In this document: positions 17,971 to 26,866 of the stretch, one piece after another
Layout: each line of letters starts with the position of its first letter
Numbering within the stretch: the first letter of the stretch is position 1
DNA from: CAVQGZ01 sp964356295
Lineage (GTDB): Bacteria; Actinomycetota; Actinomycetes; Jiangellales; Jiangellaceae
DNA: 44,244 bases
NCBI GenBank assembly: GCA_964356295.1
Contig: CAYHHE010000016.1
Span: 1-44,244 of the forward strand
Direction of reading: 5' to 3'
The notes under the pieces: model-generated
Databases searched by the model: none
What the model saw: the letters and a program-made list of their open reading frames with translations, nothing else
What the model was told of the DNA's origin: nothing
Program-made: the position numbers and the translations under genes

Positions 17971-18372
17971 GTGGACACCCACATCCTGCGGCTGCGCACC
18001 GGAGACCGCCTGGTCACCGACCTCACCGCCGAGGTCCTGGCGTTCTGCCGCGGCAAGGGGGACGGGCTGTGCCACGTGTTCGTCCCGCACGCCACGGCCG
18101 GCGTCGCGCTCGTCGAGACCGGCAGCGGCACCGAGCCCGACCTCGCTGCCGCGCTCGAGCGGCTGCTCCCGCGCGCCGACATCTACCGGCACCGACACGG
18201 CAGCCTCGGCCATGGACGGGACCACGTCGTGCCGGCCTTCGTCAGCCCTTCGGTCGTGCTGCCTGTCCTGGACGGCCGCCCCGCGTTGGGCACCTGGCAG
18301 AGCGTCGTGCTGGTCGACCCGAACGCGGACAACCCGCAGCGTCAGGTCAGGCTGACGTTCGTGCCCGGCTGA
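17971..18372 (+). CDS. YjbQ / UPF0047 family protein
   Basis: 133 residues, the usual size for YjbQ (UPF0047) proteins. Seen: the conserved VFVPHATAGVALVETGSG near residue 40, HGSLGHGRDH, SPSVVLPVLDGRPALGTWQ and the C-terminal NPQRQVRLTFV. The family has been linked to secondary thiamine-phosphate synthase activity, but the physiological role is unclear. GTG at 17971 has the -10-like GATACT 6 bases upstream, so it is probably leaderless; longer in-frame starts would run through the palindromic repeat and are rejected. Its last 31 bases overlap the 3' end of the convergent membrane protein gene. Confidence 0.88.
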   Translation: MDTHILRLRTGDRLVTDLTAEVLAFCRGKGDGLCHVFVPHATAGVALVETGSGTEPDLAAALERLLPRADIYRHRHGSLGHGRDHVVPAFVSPSVVLPVLDGRPALGTWQSVVLVDPNADNPQRQVRLTFVPG

Positions 18373-19592
18373 CGCAGCACTCCCACCAGCCGCAGACCCA
18401 GGACGACGGCCAGGACGACGACCAGCGTGTTGCGCAGCAGCAGCGCACCCACGGTCCCCGGGTCGAGGTCGAGCAGTTCCGGGTAGCGCCACGGCCAGAT
18501 CCGCTGCGTGAGGGCCGCGATCCCCGTCGCCACCACCGCCAGCAGGGCAGCCCCGCGGTCCGCTCCCCGCGAGAGACCGACGACGAGCGCGACCAGCGGC
18601 AGGAACCACATGACGTACTGCGGGCTGAACACCGCGTTCGTCGCCACCACGAGCACGCTCAGGAGCGCGGCAGCGAGCGTGCGCACCTCGTCCAGCACCG
18701 GGCGAGCACACCTGGATACAGCCACCAGCACGGCGAGCCCCACGGATCCGAGCACCACGACGCCAACCAGCGTCGCCGGAGCGCTGGCGCTGTCCTGAAG
18801 CTGGTAGGCGCGGTAGGCGAACTCCAACACCTCGCTGGGCTCGTCGCCGCGGCGCTGCCACAGCAGGACCGACGCCGGCAGCGACTCGATCTGCAGGCCG
18901 CGTCCGGCCTGGTAGGTCAGCGGCGTGCTCAGCGCGGCCGGGCCCGCGACCAGGGCCTCCACGGCCAGCCCGGCGCCGACGGTCCCAGCCGCCGCCGAAG
19001 CCCAACGCTGCCAGCCCCGCCGCGGCAGCAGCGCCGCGGCCAGCACCAGTGGCCACAGCTTGAGCAGCACAGCCAGCCCCCACAGGACTCCGGACAGCCC
19101 TGGGCGGCGTCCGCGCTGCACCACCGCCGAGGCGGCCAGCAGTGCGACGAGCAGGTCGAAGCGCAGCCACATCACCGGGCCGAGGGCTGCCCCGGCCACC
19201 ACCCACAGCCAGGCCCCGCGCCGACCGGCACCGGCCAGCACGAGCAGCATGGCGAGGTCGACCAGCAGCATCGCCGCGATCCAGCCCCAGCCGAAGACCT
19301 GCGCCGTCGGGGCCAGTCGTCCGGTTAGCGCGAGAAGGCGGGCCGCTCCCGGGTACTCGCCCAGCTCAGGGCTCGGGTCGTCCCCGAACGGCACCCCGTT
19401 CGCCCACGCCCACAGCAGGTTCGTGTCGTTGAACAGAACGAAGCTCGGCCGCGACGACAACGCCAACACGAGCACGACCGCCCGCGAGGCCGCCCACGCC
19501 AGCAGCAGCGGCAGCGACCCCGATCCGCGGACGGACCCGGCGGACGTCTGGGCGGGGCTCACCGGCGTCCCGTCGTCCACGCCGGTCGTCAC
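18342..19592 (-). CDS. GT87-like polytopic membrane glycosyltransferase
   Basis: 416-residue integral membrane protein with roughly ten hydrophobic helices. An early loop holds acidic residues (LFNDTNLLWAW and a following DDPSPELGEYP), as in DUF2029/GT87 polyprenol-phosphate mannosyltransferases. Later motifs include FDLLVALLAASAV, LWGLAVLLKLWPLVL and NAVFSPQYVMWFLPL, all typical of that group. Family knowledge: such enzymes transfer mannose or arabinose-type sugars from polyprenyl phosphate outside the membrane; the acceptor is unknown here. The GTG start has a -10-like GATGCT (19606-19601) 8 bases upstream and no Shine-Dalgarno sequence. The 3' end overlaps the yjbQ-type gene. Confidence 0.75.
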   Translation of the reverse strand: MTTGVDDGTPVSPAQTSAGSVRGSGSLPLLLAWAASRAVVLVLALSSRPSFVLFNDTNLLWAWANGVPFGDDPSPELGEYPGAARLLALTGRLAPTAQVFGWGWIAAMLLVDLAMLLVLAGAGRRGAWLWVVAGAALGPVMWLRFDLLVALLAASAVVQRGRRPGLSGVLWGLAVLLKLWPLVLAAALLPRRGWQRWASAAAGTVGAGLAVEALVAGPAALSTPLTYQAGRGLQIESLPASVLLWQRRGDEPSEVLEFAYRAYQLQDSASAPATLVGVVVLGSVGLAVLVAVSRCARPVLDEVRTLAAALLSVLVVATNAVFSPQYVMWFLPLVALVVGLSRGADRGAALLAVVATGIAALTQRIWPWRYPELLDLDPGTVGALLLRNTLVVVLAVVLGLRLVGVLRQPGTNVSLT

Positions 19593-19698
19593 AGCCGACG
19601 AGCATCCCAGATGTGCACCGCGTCGCAGCGGCGCGCACCCTGCGCTCGCCGACCCCGCGCGCCGCCGCGGTCATGGCGGTGCAGGACAATCAGCCGTC

Positions 19699-21159
19699 GT
19701 GACCGACGACCCGGCCGAGGTGATCACTGCGACAGACCCGCCGATGCTCACCGACGTCCTGGCCACCCGCTACGCCTCGGCGGAGATGGCGCGGATGTGG
19801 TCCCCCGAGGAGAAGGTGCGGCTGGAGCGCAGGCTGTGGCTGGCCGTGCTGCGGGCGCAGCGCGCCCTCGGGGTCGCCGTGCCGGACGGGGCGATCCAGG
19901 CCTACGAGCGGGTGCTCGACCGGGTCGACCTTGCGTCCATCGCCGCCCGCGAGCGGGTCACTCGGCACGACGTGAAGGCGCGCATCGAGGAGTTCAACGC
20001 CCTCGCCGGCCACGAGCACATCCACAAGGGCATGACCTCTCGCGACCTCACCGAGAACGTCGAGCAGCTGCAGATCCGCCGATCGCTGCTCATCGTCCGC
20101 GACCGGATGGTCGCCGCGCTGGTCCGGCTGGCGCGACTCGCGACCGAGCACGAGGCTCTCGTGCTCACCGGACGCACCCACAACGTGCCCGCTGCGGCCA
20201 CCACGCTCGGCAAGCGGTTCGCCTCGGCAGCGCAGGAGATGCTGCTCGCGCTGCGCCGCCTCGAGGCCGTCGTCGCTGACTACCCGCTGCGCGGGATCAA
20301 GGGTCCGGTCGGCACCAGCCAGGACGCTCTTGCGCTGCTGGACAACGACCCGCAGCGGCTCGCCCGCCTGGAGCGGGCGGTCGCCGAGCACCTGGGCTTC
20401 ACGCGCGTGCTGTCCAGCGTCGGGCAGGTGTACCCGAGGTCGCTGGACCACGAGGTGAGCGCCACGCTGGTGCAGGTCGCGGCGGGTCCGGCGTCGCTGG
20501 CCACCACCATCCGGCTGATGGCCGGCCAGGAGCTGGTGACCGAGGGCTTCCGGCCGGGCCAGGTCGGGTCCAGTGCCATGCCGCACAAGATGAACAGCCG
20601 CTCGTGCGAACGCGTGGACGGCCTGGCGGTGGTCATCCGCGGCTACGCAGGGATGCTCGCCGAGCTGGCCGGAGCCCAGTGGAACGAGGGCGACGTCTTC
20701 TGCTCGGTCGTGCGGCGCGTCGCGCTGCCGGGGGTGTTCCTGGCCACGGACGGGCTGTTCCAGACCTTCCTCACCGTGCTGGACGAGCTGGGGGTCTACC
20801 CGGCGGTCGTCCAGCACGAGCTCGACCGCTACCTGCCCTTCCTCGCCACCACCGCGGTGCTGGTCGCCGCCGTCCAGCGGGGGGTGGGACGCGAGACCGC
20901 GCACGAGGCCATCGGCGAGCACGCCGTCGCCGTCGCGCTGGCCATGCGCGAGGGGGAGCCGCGCAACGACCTCGCCGACCGGCTGGCCGCCGACCCCCGG
21001 CTCGGCCTGGACCTCGCCACGGTCACAACCCTGATGTCCGACCCGGGGGCCTTCGTGGGCGCCGCGCTCGACCAGGTGCGAGCGGTGGTCGCACAGGCCG
21101 AGGACGTCGCCGCGCAATACCCCGACGCAGCCCGCTACCGTCCCGCCCCCATCCTGTAG
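19699..21159 (+). CDS. purB: Adenylosuccinate lyase
   Basis: 486-residue fumarase/aspartase-superfamily lyase that acts twice in purine synthesis, on SAICAR and on adenylosuccinate, releasing fumarate. Seen: RYASAEMARMWSPEEKVRLERRLW near the N-terminus (actinobacterial long-type PurB), HKGMTSRDLTENVEQ, TGRTHNVPA, IKGPVGTSQD and the signature loop GSSAMPHKMNSRSCER with its mobile serine. GTG at 19699 has GACAAT (19685-19690) 8 bases upstream and no Shine-Dalgarno sequence; ATG at 19744 is an alternative. A hairpin at 21187 follows the gene. Confidence 0.95.
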   Translation: MTDDPAEVITATDPPMLTDVLATRYASAEMARMWSPEEKVRLERRLWLAVLRAQRALGVAVPDGAIQAYERVLDRVDLASIAARERVTRHDVKARIEEFNALAGHEHIHKGMTSRDLTENVEQLQIRRSLLIVRDRMVAALVRLARLATEHEALVLTGRTHNVPAAATTLGKRFASAAQEMLLALRRLEAVVADYPLRGIKGPVGTSQDALALLDNDPQRLARLERAVAEHLGFTRVLSSVGQVYPRSLDHEVSATLVQVAAGPASLATTIRLMAGQELVTEGFRPGQVGSSAMPHKMNSRSCERVDGLAVVIRGYAGMLAELAGAQWNEGDVFCSVVRRVALPGVFLATDGLFQTFLTVLDELGVYPAVVQHELDRYLPFLATTAVLVAAVQRGVGRETAHEAIGEHAVAVALAMREGEPRNDLADRLAADPRLGLDLATVTTLMSDPGAFVGAALDQVRAVVAQAEDVAAQYPDAARYRPAPIL

Positions 21160-21186
21160 GCCCCCGTCCAGCCCCCCGTCCGCGGC

Positions 21187-21241
21187 GATCTTGACGTTGT
21201 CGTCGACCGAGGCGCCCCGGATCGGTCGTAACGTCAAGATC
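21187..21241. repeat. Two-part hairpin after purB
   Basis: GATCTTGACGTT (21187-21198) pairs perfectly with AACGTCAAGATC (21230-21241). An inner stem pairs CGACCGA (21204-21210) with TCGGTCG (21222-21228). It lies between convergent purB and the DUF4253 gene, and its right arm touches the latter's stop codon. No T-tract follows. It may end transcription from both sides. Its sequence differs from the TGATCACGT family, although the outer end again reads GTGATC on the minus strand. Confidence 0.6.
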
Positions 21242-22070
21242 ACGCAGAGGAGGGGGACCAGCGCAACGACCACGCGGGCGACACGGCGACCGTCGTGGCC
21301 AGCGCCCACATCGACCCGAGGCCGTGCTCGACCACGTCCGGGCAGTAGGCGTAGATCTCCTGCGCCGTCGCGTAGGCGGCCTCGTGGCTGGCCGGCGGAC
21401 GCCCGATGCGCAGCCCGACACTGCTCTGCGTCAGCGCCACCACCTCGGCCTTGTACCGCGCCGACCAGTGCCGCAGGATCGAGGCGTGCTCGACGGCGGC
21501 CCACCCGCCGACCCCGTCGAACCCGACACTGATGGGCACCTGCCAGTTCTGCGTGTCGGTGACCAGAGCGAGGTACCCGGCAGCCAAGTCGGCCTCCACC
21601 GTGGCCTCCGCGCTGGGCTCCAGCCGGGTGCGCAAGCCCTCCGGGGGTTCGGGTGCCCGCTCCAGCGCGGCGGCCAGCAGCGCCTCGGCGTCCGGCAGCT
21701 GAGCCACGTCCTGCAGGCGGTGTGCGGTGTCGAGGTGCCAGGACGTGGGGATCGGCGACTCCCCGGTGAGCACCGGCCAGGTCGCCACCTCGGTGGCGAC
21801 GGCGCGCAGGTCGCTCCACAGCCGCAGGCCGACGCCGCCGGCGAGCGGGCTCGACCACACCTGCGACCCCGAGGCGGCCGTGCCGACCCACACCAGTGGA
21901 CGCGGCGGGGCGACCTTGGCGGCAGCGAACGCGTCGGCCGGGCTGGGCGGAGGCTGGCCCGGGGCCGGGGACGGCTCGGGCGGGACGTAGGCGTCCCGCA
22001 GGCTGGTGCCTCCCTTGGGTCGGCGTCCCGGGGACTGCGTGAACCGGGTGACCCGGTCGAAGATGCCCAC
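21240..22070 (-). CDS. DUF4253 domain-containing protein
   Basis: 276 residues. The C-terminal half matches DUF4253: a HWSARYKAEVVALTQSSVGL strand-helix region, then RIGRPPASHEAAYATAQE and YAYCPDVVEHG. The N-terminal part is a Pro-rich linker followed by a degenerate repeat-like domain. Function of the family is unknown; it is cytosolic by absence of signal or membrane segments. The start chosen is GTG at 22070 (VGIFDRVTRF); a GTG at 22109 would run into the purC promoter. It is convergent with purB and divergent from purC. Confidence 0.75.
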   Translation of the reverse strand: MGIFDRVTRFTQSPGRRPKGGTSLRDAYVPPEPSPAPGQPPPSPADAFAAAKVAPPRPLVWVGTAASGSQVWSSPLAGGVGLRLWSDLRAVATEVATWPVLTGESPIPTSWHLDTAHRLQDVAQLPDAEALLAAALERAPEPPEGLRTRLEPSAEATVEADLAAGYLALVTDTQNWQVPISVGFDGVGGWAAVEHASILRHWSARYKAEVVALTQSSVGLRIGRPPASHEAAYATAQEIYAYCPDVVEHGLGSMWALATTVAVSPAWSLRWSPSSA

Positions 22071-22109
22071 GGCCCCATACCACCACCCCTGGCCCCGCCG
22101 TGCCCTCAC

Positions 22110-22115
22110 TACCGT
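22110..22115 (+). promoter_or_regulatory. Probable -10 box of purC (leaderless)
   Basis: TACCGT ends 7 bases before the purC GTG at 22123. There is no Shine-Dalgarno sequence. Confidence 0.35.
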
Positions 22116-22122
22116 TGCGTCG

Positions 22123-23031
22123 GTGCCAGCGCCTGCGTCCGAGGACCTGACGGGCTACCAGCACGTCTACTCCGGCAAGGTGCGCGACCTGTACCAGCCG
22201 GCCGGGCGCCCCGACCTGCTGCTCGTGGTGGCCAGCGACCGGCTGTCGGCCTACGACTGGGTGCTCCCGACCACGATCCCGGGCAAGGGAATCGTGCTCA
22301 CCCAGATGACGCTGTGGTGGTTCGACCGACTCGCCGGCATCGTGGACAACCACGCGGTGTCCGCGACGGACGTGCCCGACGCGGTGCGTGGGCGGGCGAT
22401 GCTGTGCCGCCGGCTACCGATGGTCCCGGTGGAGTGCGTGGCGCGCGGGTATCTGGCCGGCAGCGGCTGGGCGGACTACCGGGCCACGGGGGCGGTCTGC
22501 GGGATCGGGCTGCCGCCCGGGCTGCTGGACGGCTCACGGCTGCCCGAGCCGATCTTCACCCCGGCGAGCAAGGCCGCCGTGGGGGAGCACGACGAGAACA
22601 TCAGCCTGGACGAGGTCGCCGCGCTGGTCGGGCCTGACCTGGCCGACCGGCTGCGCACGCTCACCCTCGCGGTCTACCGAGAGGCCGAGCGGGTCGCGGG
22701 GGGGTGCGGGCTGATCCTCGCCGACACCAAGCTCGAGTTCGGCACCGGCGCCGACGGCTGTCTGGTGCTGGCCGACGAGGTGCTTACCCCCGACTCCTCG
22801 CGGTTCTGGCCAGCGCAGTCATGGGCGCCAGGCGGGCCCCAGCCGTCCTTCGACAAGCAGTACGTGCGCGACTGGCTCACGTCCAGCGCCTCGGGCTGGG
22901 ACCGGGCCTGCGGCAGGCCGCCCCCCGCGCTGCCCCTGGACGTGGTGGCCCGTACGCAGGAGCGCTACCTGGAGGCGTATCGCCGCCTCACCGGGCACAC
23001 CCTCACGCTGCCGGACGCACCGGCGCCTTGA
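22123..23031 (+). CDS. purC: Phosphoribosylaminoimidazole-succinocarboxamide synthase (SAICAR synthetase)
   Basis: 302 residues. It couples CAIR with aspartate using ATP, giving SAICAR, which is the substrate of the neighbouring purB product. Seen: YSGKVRDLYQ, VASDRLSAYDWVLPTTIPGKG, VECVARGYLAGSGW, FTPASKAAVGEHDENIS and the C-terminal SFDKQYVRDWL. Length and motifs fit the type I enzyme. The GTG start has the -10-like TACCGT 7 bases upstream. A very strong hairpin ends the gene and separates it from the antisense SHOCT gene. Confidence 0.96.
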   Translation: MPAPASEDLTGYQHVYSGKVRDLYQPAGRPDLLLVVASDRLSAYDWVLPTTIPGKGIVLTQMTLWWFDRLAGIVDNHAVSATDVPDAVRGRAMLCRRLPMVPVECVARGYLAGSGWADYRATGAVCGIGLPPGLLDGSRLPEPIFTPASKAAVGEHDENISLDEVAALVGPDLADRLRTLTLAVYREAERVAGGCGLILADTKLEFGTGADGCLVLADEVLTPDSSRFWPAQSWAPGGPQPSFDKQYVRDWLTSSASGWDRACGRPPPALPLDVVARTQERYLEAYRRLTGHTLTLPDAPAP

Positions 23032-23034
23032 CGC

Positions 23035-23082
23035 CCCATGCCGAGGGGCCCGGTCCTGACGGACCGGGCCCCTCGGCATGGG
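23035..23082. terminator. Strong 22-bp perfect hairpin between purC and the SHOCT gene
   Basis: The left arm 23035-23056 pairs perfectly with 23061-23082 around the tetraloop TGAC. It lies 4 bases after the purC stop codon and 6 bases after the end of the convergent gene, so it can serve both. It lacks a T-tract, as is common for GC-rich actinobacterial hairpins. Confidence 0.85.
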
Positions 23083-23087
23083 TAGGT

Positions 23088-23492
23088 TCAGACGAGCGCC
23101 TTGGCCTTGAGCTTCTCGAACTCCTCCTCGCTGATGGCGCCGGAGTCCAGCAGCTGCTTGGCGTGCGCGATCTGCTCGGCCGGCGTGGCCGGCTTGCCGG
23201 CGTCCTGCATGAGGCCCTTGGTGTACTCGAGCTGGGCCTCGCGGTACTCCTCGGCCGCCTCGATGTCGCGCTGGGCCATGCTCTTGCCGCGGGCGATGAG
23301 GTACACCAGGGCGGTGATGAGCGGCAGGAACAGCAGCGCGATGAGCCAGATGGCCTTGACGAAGCCGTTCATCGACTTGTCCCGGAAGATGTCCATGATG
23401 ATCCGGAACAGGACGAAGAGGTAGGCGACGAACAGGAAGATCCAGAGCGTCCAGAGCAGGATGTCGACGAAGCTCTCGATGAAGTCGGGCAT
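23088..23492 (-). CDS. Small membrane protein with PLDc_N-like and SHOCT domains
   Basis: 134 residues. Two hydrophobic helices (about 8-32 and 44-66; FLFVAYLFVLFRIIMDIFR and AIWLIALLFLPLITALVYLI) resemble the PLDc_N (cardiolipin synthase N-terminal) membrane hairpin. A charged helix follows, and a C-terminal SHOCT motif (HAKQLLDSGAISEEEFEKLK). Proteins of this build are frequent in actinobacteria with no known role. ATG at 23492 has GAAGGGA upstream. It is transcribed against the purine genes and so separates purC from purSQL. Confidence 0.85.
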   Translation of the reverse strand: MPDFIESFVDILLWTLWIFLFVAYLFVLFRIIMDIFRDKSMNGFVKAIWLIALLFLPLITALVYLIARGKSMAQRDIEAAEEYREAQLEYTKGLMQDAGKPATPAEQIAHAKQLLDSGAISEEEFEKLKAKALV

Positions 23493-23647
23493 ACGGGTCC
23501 CTTCATGATGCGGGGGAGACGGGCGCGGTCCGCACGTCGCCGCTCCAGTGTAGGGACGTTCCGCGCCCGGCAGGGACGGGACGCGCCCGACACGCCGATC
23601 CCGGCGACTACGCTCGCGGTGCAGTCGCGCCGTCCCCGGGAGCACAC

Positions 23648-23902
23648 GTGAGCGTCGTCGTCGAGGTCATGCCCAAGCCTGAGATCCTGGACCCTCAGGG
23701 CCAGGCAGTGCTGCGGGCCCTGCACCGTCTCGGCTTCACCGAGGTGACCTGCGTCCGGCAGGGCAAGCGCTTCGAGCTCGAGGTCGACGGCGTGCTGGAC
23801 GATGCCGGGCTCGCACGCATCGAGCAGGCTGCAGCCACCCTGCTGGCCAACCCGGTGATCGAGGAGCACACCGTCCACCCCGGCCAGGACGTGACCGCCT
23901 GA
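23648..23902 (+). CDS. purS: Phosphoribosylformylglycinamidine synthase subunit PurS
   Basis: 84 residues. It is the small structural subunit that bridges PurQ and PurL and helps channel ammonia. Seen: PKPEILDPQGQAVLRALHRLG, VRQGKRFELEVDG and a C-terminal LLANPVIEEHTV, all typical of PurS. GTG at 23648 has a modest GGGAG upstream, and a TACGCT -10-like box at about 23607 would give a leader near 30 bases. Its TGA overlaps the purQ ATG (TGATG), so translation is coupled. Confidence 0.93.
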   Translation: MSVVVEVMPKPEILDPQGQAVLRALHRLGFTEVTCVRQGKRFELEVDGVLDDAGLARIEQAAATLLANPVIEEHTVHPGQDVTA

Positions 23903-24573
23903 TGCGCGTCGGGGTCGTCACCTTCCCCGGGTCGCTGGACGACCGGGACGCCGCGCGCGCGATCCGTTGTGCCGGCGGCGAGCCGGTGGCGCTCTGGCAC
24001 GGGACCGACGACCTGGCCGGTGTCGACGCTGTCGTGCTGCCCGGCGGCTTCTCCTACGGGGACTACCTTCGCTGCGGCGCGATCGCCCGGTTCGCCCCTG
24101 TCATGCGCTCCCTCATCGACCGGGCCCGCGACGGGTTGCCGGTGCTCGGGATCTGCAACGGTTTCCAGATCCTCTGCGAGGCCCATCTGCTGCCGGGGGC
24201 GCTGATCCGTAACGACGTGCGCACGTTCGTGTGCCGTGACGAGGAGCTTCGCGTGGAGAGCACGGCCACGGCGTGGACGTCGGCCTACACCCCGGGCGAG
24301 CGGATCGTCGTCCCGCTCAAGAGCGGCGAGGGCGGCTACGTCGCCGACCCGACCACCCTTGATCGGCTGGAGGGCGACGGTCGGGTCGTCGTGCGCTACC
24401 TCGATCGCAACCCCAACGGGTCGCTGCACGACATCGCCGGGGTGTGCAGCGCCGACGGACGCATCGTCGGGCTGATGCCGCACCCCGAGCACGCCGTCGA
24501 CGCCCTGACCGGTCCCGGGACCGACGGGCTGGGCTTCTTCACCTCCGTGCTGCAGGCGGCGGTGGCGGCGTGA
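23902..24573 (+). CDS. purQ: Phosphoribosylformylglycinamidine synthase subunit PurQ (glutaminase)
   Basis: 223-residue class I glutamine amidotransferase that supplies ammonia to PurL for FGAM synthesis. Seen: VVTFPGSLDDRDAARA at the N-terminus, LPGGFSYGDYLRCGAIA, the nucleophile cysteine in GICNGFQIL and the His-Glu of the triad in LMPHPEHAV. Start ATG overlaps the purS stop codon by one base. purL follows after a 22-base gap. The product forms the PurS-PurQ-PurL complex. Confidence 0.96.
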   Translation: MRVGVVTFPGSLDDRDAARAIRCAGGEPVALWHGTDDLAGVDAVVLPGGFSYGDYLRCGAIARFAPVMRSLIDRARDGLPVLGICNGFQILCEAHLLPGALIRNDVRTFVCRDEELRVESTATAWTSAYTPGERIVVPLKSGEGGYVADPTTLDRLEGDGRVVVRYLDRNPNGSLHDIAGVCSADGRIVGLMPHPEHAVDALTGPGTDGLGFFTSVLQAAVAA

Positions 24574-24595
24574 CCGGCCCGACCGCGGTGGTCGC

Positions 24596-26866
24596 GTGAC
24601 CGACACCGTCGAGCAGGCCGCCGCCACGCCCGACCTCGAGCAGCCGTGGGCCGAGCTGGGCCTGAAGGCCGACGAGTACGCCCGGATCCGAGAGCACCTC
24701 GGCCGGCGTCCCACGTCCTGCGAGCTGGCGATGTACTCGGTGATGTGGAGCGAGCACTGCTCGTACAAGTCGAGCAAGGTGCACCTGCGCCAGTTCGGCG
24801 AGAAGCAGCCGGCCACCGACGCGCTACTGGTCGGCATCGGGGAGAACGCCGGCGTGGTCGACGTCGGGCAGGGCTACGCGGTGACCTTCAAGGTCGAGTC
24901 GCACAACCACCCGTCCTACGTCGAGCCGTACCAGGGCGCGGCCACCGGGGTGGGCGGCATCGTGCGCGACATCCTGGCGATGGGCGCGCGTCCGGTCGCG
25001 GTGATGGACCCGCTGCGCTTCGGCCCGCTCGACGCGCCCGACACCCGCCGGGTGCTGCCTGGAGTGGTCGGCGGCATCGGCGGGTACGGCAACTGCCTGG
25101 GCCTGCCCACCATCGGCGGCGAGGTGGTGTTCGACCCGTCCTACCTGGGCAATCCGCTGGTCAACGCCCTCTGCGTGGGCGTCATGCAGCGCGAGGACAT
25201 CCAGCACTCCGGTGCGGTCGGCGTCGGCAACCTCGTCGTGCTCTACGGCGCCAAGACCGGCGGCGACGGCATCGGCGGGGTGTCGGTGCTGGCGAGCGAG
25301 ACCTTCGACGCCGACGGGCCGGCGAAACGACCCTCGGTGCAGGTCGGCGACCCGTTCACCGAGAAGCTGCTCATCGAGTGCACCCTCGAGCTGTTCCGGG
25401 ACGACCTCGTCGTGGCCATCCAGGACCTCGGCGGCGCCGGGCTGTCGTGCGCGACGTCCGAGATGTCCTCAGCGGGCACCGGAGGCATGCACATCGAGCT
25501 CGACCGGGTGCCGCTGCGCGACCCCACGCTCGCCCCGGAGGAGATCCTCATGAGCGAGTCCCAGGAGCGGATGATGGCCATCCTCGAGCCGGACCGGCTC
25601 GAGGCATTCCTCGACGTGTGTGAGCGCTGGGACGTGCTGGCCACCGTCCTCGGCGAGGTCACCGACACCGGACGTCTGGTGATCACCTGGCGCGGGGACA
25701 CCGTCGTGGACGTCCCGCCACGCACCGTCGCCCACGAGGGCCCGGTCTACCAACGTCCCACCACGCGACCCGCCTGGCAGGACGCGCTGCAGGCCGACCC
25801 GCCCACCCCGGCTCGGCTGGCTCGGCCGAGCAGCCCTGACGAGCTGCGCGCCACGCTGCTGCGCATGGCCGGCGCGCCGAACCTGTCGTCGCGAACCTGG
25901 GTCACCGAGCAGTACGACCGGTTCGTCCTGGGCAACACCGTGCTCGCCGGGCCGGAGGACGCCGGCGTCGTGCGCATCGACGAGCAGACCGGGCTCGGGG
26001 TCGCGCTGGCCACCGACGGCAACGGTCGCTACGCCAAGCTCGACCCGTACGAGGGCGCGCGGCTGGCGCTGGCCGAGGCGTACCGCAACGTCGCCACCGT
26101 CGGGGCCCGACCGCTCGCGGTCACCAACTGCCTCAACTTCGGCTCCCCGGAGGACCCGGAGATCATGTGGCAGTTCGCTGAGGCGGTCCGCGGGCTTGCC
26201 GAGGCCTGCCTCGAGCTCGGCGTGCCGGTGACCGGCGGCAACGTCTCGTTCTACAACCAGACCGGGGACACCGCGATCCTGCCCACCCCCGTCGTCGGGG
26301 TGCTCGGGGTGCTCGACGACGTCGCCCGGCGCACCTCGCAGGGGTTCCGCACCCCCGGGCAGGTCATCTACCTGCTCGGGGAGACCCGCGACGAGCTCGG
26401 CGGGTCGGAGTGGGCGCACGAGGTGCACGGCCACCTCGGCGGTCGGCCACCACGCTGCGACCTGGCTGCCGAGCGGGCCCTGGGGGAGATCCTCATCAAC
26501 GCCTCCCGGGACGGGCTGCTCGATGCGGCCCACGACCTGTCCGACGGAGGGCTGGCGCAGGCGCTGGTCGAGTCGTGCGTGCGCTGCGGGATGGGCGCGC
26601 GCGTGTGGGTGCCCGACGGCCTGGACCCGTTCGTGTTCCTGTTCTCGGAGTCCCAGGCCCGTGCGATCGTCGCGGTCCCTCGCTCCGAGGAGGTGCGCTT
26701 CACCGACATGTGCACCGCGCGGCGCTTCCCGCACGCGCGGGTCGGAGTCGTGGACGACGGCGGCCCGGACGAGCCGGCACTGGACGTCCAAGGCCTGATC
26801 CGGGTGCCCGTCTCGGACCTGCACGCCGCCCGCGAGGCAACCCTGCCGGCTGCCCTCAGCGGCTGA
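24596..26866 (+). CDS. purL: Phosphoribosylformylglycinamidine synthase subunit PurL
   Basis: 756 residues, the size of the small (Bacillus-type) PurL that needs PurS and PurQ. It is the ATP-dependent FGAM synthase catalytic subunit, fourth step of IMP synthesis. Seen: MWSEHCSYKSSK, VESHNHPSYVEPYQGAATGVGGI (catalytic His region), GGYGNCLGLPTIGGE, a second AIR-synthase-like half with NCLNFGSPEDPE, and AHDLSDGGLAQALVES. The GTG start at 24596 lies 22 bases after the purQ stop. The last 11 bases overlap the end of the convergent SDR-like gene. Confidence 0.96.
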   Translation: MTDTVEQAAATPDLEQPWAELGLKADEYARIREHLGRRPTSCELAMYSVMWSEHCSYKSSKVHLRQFGEKQPATDALLVGIGENAGVVDVGQGYAVTFKVESHNHPSYVEPYQGAATGVGGIVRDILAMGARPVAVMDPLRFGPLDAPDTRRVLPGVVGGIGGYGNCLGLPTIGGEVVFDPSYLGNPLVNALCVGVMQREDIQHSGAVGVGNLVVLYGAKTGGDGIGGVSVLASETFDADGPAKRPSVQVGDPFTEKLLIECTLELFRDDLVVAIQDLGGAGLSCATSEMSSAGTGGMHIELDRVPLRDPTLAPEEILMSESQERMMAILEPDRLEAFLDVCERWDVLATVLGEVTDTGRLVITWRGDTVVDVPPRTVAHEGPVYQRPTTRPAWQDALQADPPTPARLARPSSPDELRATLLRMAGAPNLSSRTWVTEQYDRFVLGNTVLAGPEDAGVVRIDEQTGLGVALATDGNGRYAKLDPYEGARLALAEAYRNVATVGARPLAVTNCLNFGSPEDPEIMWQFAEAVRGLAEACLELGVPVTGGNVSFYNQTGDTAILPTPVVGVLGVLDDVARRTSQGFRTPGQVIYLLGETRDELGGSEWAHEVHGHLGGRPPRCDLAAERALGEILINASRDGLLDAAHDLSDGGLAQALVESCVRCGMGARVWVPDGLDPFVFLFSESQARAIVAVPRSEEVRFTDMCTARRFPHARVGVVDDGGPDEPALDVQGLIRVPVSDLHAAREATLPAALSG

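Noticed and set aside
19690..22353. An 887-codon minus-strand open frame
   Set aside because: Antisense to purB and purC with shadow composition.
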